This document shows, in pieces, positions 7,234-13,458 of a stretch of 26,037 nucleotides of DNA. The stretch's first letter is position 1, and each line of letters begins with the position of its first letter. Both the position numbers and the translations under genes were made by a program. The DNA is from JBKPCD01 sp046727175 (GTDB lineage: Bacteria > Acidobacteriota > Vicinamibacteria > Vicinamibacterales > 2-12-FULL-66-21). The stretch is taken from positions 1 through 26,037 of the forward strand of contig JBKPCD010000022.1 of NCBI GenBank assembly GCA_046727175.1, given 5' to 3'. The notes under the pieces were generated by a model. The model searched no databases and had not been told where the DNA came from. It worked only from the letters and a program-made list of their open reading frames with translations.

Positions 7234-7662
7234 CTACTTCGAGTGACCCGCCTCGGCCGCCAAGCGACGATGCGCGAACACGTCGCGTATGGCGAGGGCG
7301 AGCGTATCAGAGGAGCAGAGCTTCGGAAGTAGACGGTCGAAGGCGTCGCTCGGCCCTTTCGCCGTCGAACCGTCGCCACTCAGCGCGATGATGACAGCGT
7401 CTCGCGTTCGGGTATCGCTGTGGAGACGACGCGGCAGATGCAGCACCGGAGCCATCTCCACATCCACCACGACGACGTCCGGCTGGAGCTCGCAGGCGCG
7501 CGCGAACCAGTCGTCAGAGTTCTGCACAACGACCGGCTGAAACCCCATCGCAAGCAAGCCAAACGCATACATCGCCAGCAAGCTCTGATCATCGGCCACG
7601 ATCAAGTACGACGAACGGGCGATGCAGCCGGCACTTCCTGTCGACCGCGGGGCGATCGACAA
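7234..7662 (-). CDS. Response-regulator receiver-domain protein
   Basis: The translation contains a complete CheY-like receiver. It has the acidic pair in YLIVADDQSL, phospho-acceptor Asp in VVVVDVEM, the conserved Ser in IALSGDG and Lys in LLPKLCSS. It then ends shortly after the final helix without an output domain, so it is a stand-alone receiver. The frame is open upstream to 8016 and in phase with a Crp HTH fragment. I place the start at a TTG at 7662 because the Crp similarity ends before it, but no clear ribosome-binding site supports this. A fused Crp-receiver protein is the alternative. No histidine kinase is adjacent. Confidence 0.6.
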   Translation of the reverse strand: MSIAPRSTGSAGCIARSSYLIVADDQSLLAMYAFGLLAMGFQPVVVQNSDDWFARACELQPDVVVVDVEMAPVLHLPRRLHSDTRTRDAVIIALSGDGSTAKGPSDAFDRLLPKLCSSDTLALAIRDVFAHRRLAAEAGHSK

Positions 7663-7725
7663 GACGACGTTACTGCGGCCGGGCGTTCGAGAACTGTCGG
7701 CTAGGCGACGGTTTGCGCATCGAAG

Positions 7726-7965
7726 ACCCAGACGATCGAAATGCCTTTTGACCGTGCTGTAGCACTCGCAGGACGCCGCCTCCAAGCTTTGGTCCAGGCT
7801 GGTGATGCGGCCGGGTGTGTATTTGATCAGACCGGCGTTCTGCAACGTGCCTGCCACGACGGTAACGGTTGGTCGCGTGGACCCGAGCATCATCGCGAGA
7901 AACTCATGACTGAGGTGTGGCTGTTCGGCGGATCGGCTGCAGCGTAAGTCAAAGCGCCGTCTGCC
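7726..7965 (-). pseudogene. Crp/Fnr-type regulator, C-terminal HTH fragment
   Basis: The minus-strand translation includes LSHEFLAMMLGSTRPTVTVV, AGTLQNAGLIKYTPGRI and EAASCECYSTVKRHFDRL. This matches the winged-helix DNA-binding domain of a Crp/Fnr subgroup in which 'LTqEFLAmMLGvrRtsVT' and 'EaasCECY' are conserved. The cyclic-nucleotide-binding domain is absent. Instead the sequence upstream joins directly to the 5' part of a cold-shock gene in another frame. The HTH is open in frame with the downstream receiver, so it could still be expressed as part of a chimera, but it is best read as a deletion remnant. Confidence 0.7.
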
Positions 7966-8050
7966 GAAAAGCTGATGAGCCACTGGCCAGAATGAACCCG
8001 AATCCTTTCCCGCCAACCAGTCGTTTGATCGTGCCGTTCATTGCCGCCAT
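7949..8050 (-). pseudogene. Cold-shock protein, 5' fragment
   Basis: The frame opens MAAMNGTIKRLVGGKGFGFI, with RNP1-type KGFGFI, and is closely similar to the start of the intact cold-shock gene at 11726. Similarity is lost about 22 codons in, and the frame closes after 33 codons. RNP2 (FFH) and the remaining strands are missing because the sequence switches to a Crp/Fnr HTH. The TATA-like stretch upstream on the minus strand may be its old promoter. Confidence 0.7.
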
Positions 8051-8216
8051 CGCAGTCTCCGTTGAATCCATGATTCGATGTATAGTAAAGGTTCTTTCCT
8101 GAGTTTCCCGGCCGAACCAGCCGTCAACCTCACTAAAGCGACTGCCCCGGGGCGCATCTTGCTCCGGTCCGGTTTCGTCTCCCGAGCAACGGTGCGTATC
8201 TAGGAGGGGCCCGCGC

Positions 8217-8606
8217 ATGACCTCGGTCACCCAAAACAGAATGACCGTCAGGATCGCACTGCTGTTACCCTGCGCTGCCTCGCTGTGGCTGCTGGCGCGA
8301 TCGAACGCGGCCGCCCCGGCCACCTACGGCGTGGTTGGTACATTCCTGCTCGCGACCGCTCTGATCGCCGTCAACGCATGGAAAAACAGTCAGCCGACCG
8401 ACAGCGTCGGTCAGCTCATTCACGAAGTGGACACTGCCCCATCGCTGACAGCCAACGCGCTGCCAGTGGCTGCCCCGACGAGCGAGGAACGCTGGGCGGC
8501 GTGGCATGCACGTGGCGAAAAACTCGACGCCTCTGGGCGCGTTCGCGCGTTGCTGGCGCTCAGCATTGCGGTAACCGCCGCGCTCCTGTACGTGTGGCGG
8601 ACGTGA
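8217..8606 (+). CDS. Small membrane protein, unknown function
   Basis: This 129-aa ORF is preceded by a perfect AGGAGG at 8202-8207, nine bases before the ATG. Three hydrophobic segments are visible: residues ~11-28 (VRIALLLPCAASLWLLA), ~36-53 (TYGVVGTFLLATALIAV) and ~108-126 (RALLALSIAVTAALLYV). A soluble acidic loop of about 50 residues lies between the second and third. I do not recognise a family. It is the first of three closely spaced same-strand small ORFs (8217-9262), divergent from the cold-shock fragment. Confidence 0.6.
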   Translation: MTSVTQNRMTVRIALLLPCAASLWLLARSNAAAPATYGVVGTFLLATALIAVNAWKNSQPTDSVGQLIHEVDTAPSLTANALPVAAPTSEERWAAWHARGEKLDASGRVRALLALSIAVTAALLYVWRT

Positions 8607-8687
8607 ACGTCCAAATGCTCGCGTATCGGCGAGCAGGAACTGGACGCACGACTGCAACCCACGTCGCCTTTTGGATGGGGGGAACAT

Positions 8688-8909
8688 ATGTTCAGTCAAC
8701 CGGATCCGCTGCTGCTCGAGGTGTTCGATGCCCTTTACGACGAGCTCGCACGGGCGCTCGAGGCGCGCGAACGGCTCGATGATGCGACCTCGGACAGGGT
8801 CGAGAGCGCGAGTAGCGCGGCAGTCCGGAGAAAGATCGCAGGCCTCAAGATCATCCTGGCGGAATTACAGGTCGCCATCGAACGCCGCCACTCCCACGTT
8901 GTGCATTGA
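8688..8909 (+). CDS. Small helical hypothetical protein
   Basis: This is a 73-aa product, entirely charged and helical in appearance: FDALYDELARALEARERLDD, then VRRKIAGLKIILAELQVAIE. The heptad-like spacing of Leu/Ile suggests a short coiled coil. A G-rich stretch (ATGGGGGGAAC) just upstream of the ATG is a plausible ribosome-binding site. There are no Cys residues and no membrane segment. No family is recognised. It lies between two other small ORFs and may share their transcript. Confidence 0.5.
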   Translation: MFSQPDPLLLEVFDALYDELARALEARERLDDATSDRVESASSAAVRRKIAGLKIILAELQVAIERRHSHVVH

Positions 8910-8935
8910 CCAGGGGATCCTCGTACGAGGTGAGA

Positions 8936-9262
8936 ATGTCAAGGAACACGATGAGGGCCGTCGAGCCGCACGGGCCCGAACGCTCGACCGACGAGGGATG
9001 CCGCCACCTCGCTGTCCGCGTCATCGATCAGGCCTTTCGTGATCTTTCCGGTTCCGTCGCATCGCGAGCGGATCGAGAAAGTGCCCGCGTGTTCCTCGCT
9101 GGATCGTGGATGTTGCACCGCTGGTGTGAAATCGCAAACGTCAGCGCGGCGTGGATGATCGCGCGAGCGAGGACGCTCGACCGCGGCGGCAGTTTCAGTT
9201 TGGGGATGTGCCGACGTCCAGCAAGCTCGAACAGCTCGCGTCGATCGAACATCTGCGAGTAG
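8936..9262 (+). CDS. Small hypothetical protein, possibly frameshifted at the C-terminus
   Basis: This is a 108-aa ORF. GAGGTGAG directly upstream of the ATG at 8936 is a fair ribosome-binding site. The middle (AVRVIDQAFRDLSGSVASRA, ESARVFLAGSWMLHRWCEIA, WMIARARTL) resembles small phage- or plasmid-type proteins with a 'DAxxFL-WCxlAgvdp' core, which often accompany mobile DNA. That resemblance is only a pattern impression. After TLDRGG the composition changes to Ser/Arg-rich, suggesting that the original C-terminus was lost. Confidence 0.4.
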   Translation: MSRNTMRAVEPHGPERSTDEGCRHLAVRVIDQAFRDLSGSVASRADRESARVFLAGSWMLHRWCEIANVSAAWMIARARTLDRGGSFSLGMCRRPASSNSSRRSNICE

Positions 9263-9380
9263 TCGGCATTCTTGGCCTTGAGCCAACTCGTCACGCGGTC
9301 CGTCTGTCTAGTACGTGATCGAAGTGTTCGCACGGACACCAACAACCGCCGCACTCCTCACCGTTATTCACGTAAGTGAT

Positions 9381-9770
9381 TCATCGGCCAGTGTGCGCTT
9401 TGAGCGTGCTCACAAGGGCACCGAAGGCAAGCGCCATCAAAACAGCGAGAATGCCAATGAAACCGCCTTGAGAAATCCACTCATTATGCTGTGGCTGCCG
9501 CGCCCATTCTTCCCAGTGCGCCACGAACGCGGCGACAAGAAGACTCGACATGAACGCCCATCCAGCGACCTGGTACACCCTGTTCGTGCTCCATTCGCGG
9601 CGAGCAAGCACGCCGCCATAAACCAGTAAGCCGCCCGCCAGCCAATCGTGAACCGGTAAGTCGGTCCAGTGAGACGGGTTCATGATCGTTTGAAAGTGGA
9701 GGCACGTTTCAGCGCAGAGAAGGAACGCGCCAAAGGCGACGGCGAACATCGGCGCAGCAAGGATGCTCAT
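9381..9770 (-). CDS. Four-helix integral membrane protein, unknown function
   Basis: This is a 129-aa protein. Four hydrophobic segments lie near residues 4-22, 43-57, 66-86 and 101-121, with an amphipathic His/Trp-rich loop between the first two (HFQTIMNPSHWTDLPVHDWL). It resembles small uncharacterised membrane proteins, but I cannot name a family. The ATG lies two bases after the stop of the truncated DNA-ligase ORF (TGA-GC-ATG), and GAGGGCGAG within the end of that ORF serves as the likely ribosome-binding site. Translation may therefore depend on the truncated upstream frame. Confidence 0.6.
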   Translation of the reverse strand: MSILAAPMFAVAFGAFLLCAETCLHFQTIMNPSHWTDLPVHDWLAGGLLVYGGVLARREWSTNRVYQVAGWAFMSSLLVAAFVAHWEEWARQPQHNEWISQGGFIGILAVLMALAFGALVSTLKAHTGR

Positions 9771-9772
9771 GC

Positions 9773-9994
9773 TCAGATCTCGCCCTCGAGCGCCGCGTCA
9801 CGTGCGCGGACAGCGCGAGCGATTTCTCGCCAGAGGTACGGCCACGATTTGAACATGTGCCCGTTCCGCGAAACGAGCTCGCAGTGATGTCCGCACACGT
9901 ACGCGAGCGCGCGGAAGCCATCGATCTTTGGGTCGAAGTTGAAGACGGGATGATCGAATGGCTCGGGAATGCGGAGCAGCCGCATTGGAATCAT
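9773..9994 (-). pseudogene. ATP-dependent DNA ligase, N-terminal fragment
   Basis: The translation RIPEPFDHPVFNFDPKIDGF, RALAYVCGHHCELVSRNGHM and FKSWPYLWREIARAVRARDA is the start of the adenylation domain of LigD/LigC-type ligases. Motif I appears as K-I-D-G, where the Lys forms the enzyme-AMP adduct. The frame stops at LEGEI, exactly where motif III (normally DGEIV) begins, leaving 73 codons of a domain that normally exceeds 200 residues. Nick sealing is therefore impossible. The frame extends upstream to 10231, but the extra residues look unrelated. It is a truncated gene whose stop now abuts a membrane-protein start. Confidence 0.7.
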
Positions 9995-10669
9995 CGCGCG
10001 CGATCGCCAGTATACTTCGCTGGCGTGCGATGACCATGAACGAAGAGGACGCCACAGCGGCTTCTCCGCATTGATGTGCAGCGACCGTTTGAAGTCGAAG
10101 GCCGAACGTCCTCTGTAGCAGCGCGATCCGGTTGCGATTGGTGGGGAATCCCGGCGTACATCCCAACTGCACGGATTCATCAATTGGACCATTCGCAGGT
10201 TCCTTTCTTTCACTGGTGCGTCAGGGTTCACTGCGCAGCGACCGCCCCTGTAGTGGACCTGCGGCGTCCACCACAGGGGCGCTTCCAGCTATGCGATCTT
10301 GGAACAGGAGCACGCTGCGCCGTATCGCCGGCCGAAAGATCTGGACGCGCACCGCACGCACATCGCGCGATTGCATTTGCATCGGGCGAGAATTTCACAC
10401 GTACCGGCCGGAGTTGCGTCGGGCGCTTGAGCCCGGATGGAGCACCTGCGAGTGTGGCCGAGTGAGGTCTCGTCATCCGGCTCGAACATCAGTTGCTGGT
10501 TCCGTGCTATGCTTATTGCTCGGATTTTGCCACGTACTGTGCCGGCCTCAAGCGTATCGAGCCACTTCTGACTCGCTCCTGAAGTTCAGCCTAGCTACGA
10601 GACGACATCCACTCGACATCACGTTCGATGCTCGGGAACGTCGCGATTGCGACAGAGGAGTCCATGTTT
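9995..10669. other. Intergenic stretch with no recognised gene
   Basis: Several overlapping open frames exist on both strands but none shows a family signature or a convincing ribosome-binding site. The notable element is the long hairpin at 10243-10281. The part between 10500 and 10660 should hold the promoter of the RRM gene; I cannot single out -35/-10 boxes with confidence. Confidence 0.4.
10243..10281. repeat. Long GC-rich hairpin
   Basis: CGCCCCTGT-A-GTGGAC pairs with GTCCAC-C-ACAGGGGCG around the 7-base loop CTGCGGC. This gives 15 base pairs with one internal A/C mismatch. It lies between divergent gene starts, so it does not terminate any called gene, and no T-run follows on either strand. 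It may be a terminator of a lost gene, a structured RNA or a mobile-element end. Confidence 0.55.
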
Positions 10670-10981
10670 ATGAGTCGGAAGCTGTATGTCGGTAATCTAC
10701 CGTACGAAGTTGGAGAGGCCGAGCTCCAGGAGTTGTTCGCCCGCGCAGGGTCCGTCGAATCTGTGACGGTCATGCGTGACCAGATGACCGGTCGCGCGCG
10801 GGGGTTTGCGTTCGTCGAGATGAGCAGCGACGAAGAGGCGCAGACCGCGATCCGCGAATTGAACGCGAGCCAGGTTGGCGGACGCAGTCTCACTGTCAAC
10901 GAAGCCCGGCCGAAGCCAGCTCGCAGCGGTGGGTTCGGCGGCGGCCACTCTCCCCGTCGGCGCTCGGAACCGCGCTGGTAA
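10670..10981 (+). CDS. RRM-domain RNA-binding protein
   Basis: This is a 103-aa protein consisting of one RNA recognition motif and a short Gly/Arg tail. RNP2 is LYVGNL near the N-terminus and RNP1 is RGFAFVEM at about residue 44. The remaining strands and helices (VGEAELQELFARAGSVESVT, EEAQTAIRELN, RSLTVNEARP) are complete. GAGGAG at 10655-10660 is nine bases before ATG 10670 and only three before ATG 10664, so the second ATG is preferred. Such bacterial glycine-rich RRM proteins bind RNA and are often cold-induced. A cold-shock-domain gene starts five bases after its stop, implying one transcript. Confidence 0.9.
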   Translation: MSRKLYVGNLPYEVGEAELQELFARAGSVESVTVMRDQMTGRARGFAFVEMSSDEEAQTAIRELNASQVGGRSLTVNEARPKPARSGGFGGGHSPRRRSEPRW

Positions 10982-10986
10982 TTAAC

Positions 10987-11295
10987 GTGGCCGTGCACCC
11001 TCGAGGTGCCGTCCGAAAGACGGCACTTGCTCGCAACGCCGCAGGCGTACGACCGGCGGAACGCCGCGGTACCCCGAGCTCGGGCCGAATTGTCACGCTG
11101 TTCATCGGCCAGGGCCATGGGTTCATACGGCCGACGAACGATCGTAAAGTCTTTTTCCACCGCAGCGACGTCCGCGAGGGCACGGCGTTCAATGATTTTG
11201 CCGTTGGCGATACCGTCAGGTTCGAATTGCTCGAGGACGAGGTGAGCGGTCCCCGGGCCCTGCGAGTCGAGCGCGGCGACCGCGCCGGTGAATGA
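10987..11295 (+). CDS. Cold-shock-domain protein with N-terminal extension
   Basis: The 102-aa product carries a cold-shock domain at about residues 33-97: GRIVTLFIGQGHGFIRPTND, with RNP1-like GHGFI, then VFFHRSDV as RNP2, then VGDTVRFELLED and GPRALRVERG. The ~32-residue basic N-terminal extension (Arg/Ala-rich) is unusual for a CspA-type protein. The start is a GTG at 10987, with GTG 10993 possible, five bases after the RRM stop, consistent with coupling. The protein ends exactly where similarity to the radical SAM relic begins, so its stop codon may have been supplied by that relic. Confidence 0.8.
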   Translation: MAVHPRGAVRKTALARNAAGVRPAERRGTPSSGRIVTLFIGQGHGFIRPTNDRKVFFHRSDVREGTAFNDFAVGDTVRFELLEDEVSGPRALRVERGDRAGE

Positions 11296-11705
11296 TTCGC
11301 ATTGATGACGCGACTCGCCGAGCTGCCAGATGATCTCTCACCCGACATTGGCTTATTCCTGCAGGCCGCCGGCCACGACTGTACACGACACATCCGACAA
11401 TGTCGCTTGAGGAGATCCGGCTCGGCACTCAGCGCACGTGGGACCGGTTCTACAGCTGGCGGCACGTGTCGGCCCGGTCGCGCGTCGTCGAGTCCATCCG
11501 CGCGCGAATCGCGTTCGTGTTGATCTCGAAGCTGTATCGACACATGTACGTGAACACCGGAATCGCGACCGACAGCGCTCGGGTGCAGCGATCGGCACGA
11601 TGGGCGCGCTGGATCGGTCACGCGTGCCGGCGATTGTTTCTCGGGAAACCGATGCCGGATATCCCGATTCCGGGAGAGCAGCTCGTCGAGGCTACATTCA
11701 ACTGA
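11287..11705 (+). pseudogene. Second copy of the radical SAM gene, internally deleted 3' relic
   Basis: Bases from 11287 align codon by codon with the intact gene at 6436 onward: GE-stop-FALMTRLAELPDDL against DERFALMAQLAKLPDDL, with TGA replacing an Arg codon. After the DDL codons the sequence jumps to the equivalent of 6880 (LTRHWLIPAGRRPRLYTTHP against VTQHWLIPNDRRPRLYTSHP). About 394 bp are thus deleted and the frame shifts. From there it continues open to the end: SLEEIRLGTQRTWDRFYSW, then VNTGIATDSARVQRSARWAR. The iron-sulfur motif and B12 domain are missing. An internal ATG at 11400 could still express the ~100-residue C-terminal helical part. Confidence 0.88.
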
Positions 11706-11725
11706 CGTTCTTCAGCGAGGCGACG

Positions 11726-11932
11726 ATGGCGACAATGAACGGCACGATCAAACGTCTGACGGCCAAGGGATTTGGCTTTATCGCGGCAAGCGACGGGAGC
11801 GAGTATTTCTTTCACCAATCCGCCTGCAATGGCACACGCTTCGACGAATTACGCGAAGGTCAGTCGGTCACCTTCGAGCGCGGCCAAGGTCCGAAGGGTC
11901 CGCGCGCCGAGAACGTCCGCGTCGCCCAATAG
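11726..11932 (+). CDS. Cold-shock protein (CspA type)
   Basis: This is a 68-aa single-domain cold-shock protein: MNGTIKRLTAKGFGFIAASD, then EYFFHQSACN, LREGQSVTFERGQGPKGPRA and ENVRVAQ. RNP1 (KGFGFI) and RNP2 (YFFHQSA) are both present and the length is normal. It binds single-stranded RNA/DNA and acts as an RNA chaperone in the cytoplasm. The ATG is preceded by GAGG at 11717-11720 and lies 20 bp after the radical SAM relic. Its first 11 residues nearly repeat those of the truncated copy at 8050, showing that a related cold-shock gene exists next to both radical SAM copies. Confidence 0.93.
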   Translation: MATMNGTIKRLTAKGFGFIAASDGSEYFFHQSACNGTRFDELREGQSVTFERGQGPKGPRAENVRVAQ

Positions 11933-12068
11933 CGGAGTCTCGTCAGGCGCCGAGCCCAGAGCGCGGCCGATGTCAGCGCTTCGCGTTTGTCAATTGTGAT
12001 CGAGTTCCTTTTCTCGATGTCCGGTCGCACGCCTTACGCGTGTAAACCCTGTAAGGTGCAGAAAACTG

Positions 12069-12227
12069 GACGATGCCATTCTCGGGTTCGCCGTACCGCC
12101 GCTCAAGGAGCTTCTCCAGTTTGCGATCGAGAAGGGCGTCAGAGTGTACGTTTGAGGCGGCTGCGCGAAGGCCCGTGGGGTCTTACAAGCTCGAGTGGTC
12201 ATGCTTCGAACACTGAGCCCGATTTGA
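12069..12227 (+). pseudogene. DsrE-family protein, C-terminal relic with in-frame TGA
   Basis: The frame reads AILGFAVPPLKELLQFAIEK, GVRVYV, TGA, GGCAKARGVLQARVV. DsrE-like sulfur-carrier proteins end with a strand followed by Cys, usually 'PPLxeLLxxaxekGVxvYvCGGCaraRGV'. Here TGA (12153-12155) stands exactly where that Cys belongs, consistent with a TGC/TGT to TGA change. No credible N-terminal half is found upstream, so I read it as a relic. A selenocysteine reading is discussed as a finding. Confidence 0.45.
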
Positions 12228-12240
12228 AAAGCGGCAGGCA

Positions 12241-12380
12241 CCGGCTCCGCCTGGTAGAGCCCGCGCTCGGCACCGGGGGGCGGGTTCGAACACGCAGCTC
12301 GCCCGACTGTCGGTCGCAGCCGGTAGCACTCCTAGGGTTATAACGGGGTCGAGTCCCGCCGCGTCTCATAGCCACGTTCC
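12241..12380 (+). pseudogene. tRNA-like debris
   Basis: GGCTCCGCCTGGTAGAGCC (12243-12261) looks like a D-arm and GGTTCGAA (12283-12290) like a T-loop. A second T-arm-like GGGGTCGAGTCCC follows at 12345-12357. No consistent cloverleaf closes: anticodon and T stems mismatch and acceptor strands do not pair. It may be rearranged tRNA remnants or coincidence. Confidence 0.25.
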
Positions 12381-12669
12381 CGGCCGAAAAATCCCCGATT
12401 CGCCCGTGATCGTCGCGTGCTTCGCGACCGTCACGCACAACCACGTGGCGATCGACGCGCCGAAGATCGTACGGAATCCATACGAGGAGCGGAACCGTGC
12501 GATGCCTGTCGGTCCTTGGAGTTGCTCTTCTTGGGTACAACCCGAGGCTTCACGAGTATCGGTGCGTGAAATGTCACTGTCGGTTGTTTCGGCTGTGCGC
12601 CACCGAAATGGGATCATGACTCTCACGAAAATGGCGAGAGAATCCGTCTCCGTTCGGTGGTGCGGGTGC

Positions 12670-12675
12670 TATACT
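12670..12675 (+). promoter_or_regulatory. Possible -10 box (TATACT) before the zinc-ribbon gene
   Basis: TATACT sits 22 bases upstream of the ATG at 12698. No strong -35 is recognised, and no ribosome-binding site is seen between it and the start, so the transcript would have a very short leader. Confidence 0.3.
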
Positions 12676-12697
12676 GCCCGCCATTCCACAGTCCCAC

Positions 12698-13084
12698 ATG
12701 ATCTGTCCGCAGTGTCAGTCGATACGGGTCCGGCCACTGCTCCCGATCACGACTGAAGATCGTTCGGTATACGAATGCCGTAGTTGTGGCGCACGATGGC
12801 AATTGGAGCGTCGAGCAACGCACCAGGAGCGGCAGGGGGCAGCAGAGCGTCGGAACGCAGGAGTATTGACGGATCTCGAAATCGAGCATCAGGCGCTCAG
12901 GCGCGAGCACGAGACGCTGATTCAGGACCGCGAGCGGCTGCGCCGCGAAGGAGGTGACCTGCGCGAGCAAGGCGCCCAACTCGAAGAACGGCATCAGCAC
13001 ATCGTCAGGCGTCGCGCAAACCAGAAGCAACTCCGCCAGAGGGAACAACAATCCGAACGAGGGCCCGACGAGAGCCCCGGGTGA
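12698..13084 (+). CDS. Zinc-ribbon / coiled-coil protein, unknown function
   Basis: This is a 128-aa protein. The N-terminus is a zinc ribbon, CPQC (residues 3-6) paired with CRSC (about 27-30), with the short strands typical of rubredoxin-like knuckles (SIRVRPLLPI, RSVYECRSCGARWQL). Residues ~45-120 are a highly charged Glu/Arg helix (LTDLEIEHQALRREHETLIQ, DRERLRREGGDLREQG) likely to form a coiled coil. No Shine-Dalgarno is obvious. The TGA overlaps the ATG of the transposase relic that follows, so the C-terminus may have been set by an insertion. No family name can be given; nucleic-acid or protein binding is plausible from the ribbon alone. Confidence 0.6.
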   Translation: MICPQCQSIRVRPLLPITTEDRSVYECRSCGARWQLERRATHQERQGAAERRNAGVLTDLEIEHQALRREHETLIQDRERLRREGGDLREQGAQLEERHQHIVRRRANQKQLRQREQQSERGPDESPG

Positions 13085-13291
13085 TGGCAGCGCGCGACCT
13101 GGACACGTTGCGCCTCGTCTACGTGTTCCTGGCGCTGGAGATCGGCTCTCGTCGGATTCTGCATTGGAATGTCACCGAACACCCGACCGCCGAGTGGACG
13201 GCTCAGCAGTTCAGGAGGCTTCCTGACGGGCGATGAGCCGTATCGGTTCGTGGTGCATGATCGCGATGCCGTGTTCTCGCCCGCTCTTGAC
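13084..13291 (+). pseudogene. Integrase-core (rve) transposase, middle fragment
   Basis: The frame from 13084 gives LVYVFLALEIGSRRILHWNV and TEHPTAEWTAQQFRRLP, then stops at 13234. The next frame continues GDEPYRFVVHDRDAVFSPAL. Together these are the centre of the DDE catalytic core of rve-type transposases, with the second catalytic Asp in HDRDAVF. Both ends are missing and a frameshift lies near 13225-13235. It may belong to the same transposase type as the N-terminal relic at 4767, though the two are 8 kb apart. Confidence 0.7.
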
Positions 13292-13458
13292 GACCTATCC
13301 TGCGGAGTCCACGAGAAGTCTGACATTGGCGTCACGACGCTGGAGTTAGAAAATCGCGGGAGCCGGCCGGAAGCATTGTTGCGGATCACCGTGTCAAGTG
13401 CTTTTTCATCCATCCCCGCGCGCCGGGCCACCCGTCGCGCGCGGCTACAATCACGCGC

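Larger units (their letters stand above)
11933..12697. other. Degenerate intergenic stretch
   Basis: No intact gene is visible. It contains an inverted repeat CCTTAC/GTAAGG (12032-12056), the DsrE-like relic, tRNA-like debris, and a frame near 12500-12620 ending with a Cys-rich stretch (YRCVKCHCRLFRLC) that I cannot assign. Confidence 0.45.

Noticed and set aside
9181..9300. Minus-strand stretch SWLKAKNADYSQMFDRRELFEL that looks protein-like
   Set aside because: It overlaps the tail of the small ORF at 8936 on the other strand, has no clear start and I could not place it in a family.
12032..12056. CCTTAC/GTAAGG inverted repeat as a possible recombination or IS end
   Set aside because: Arms are only six bases with a 13-nt spacer and no matching partner copy was found in the window.
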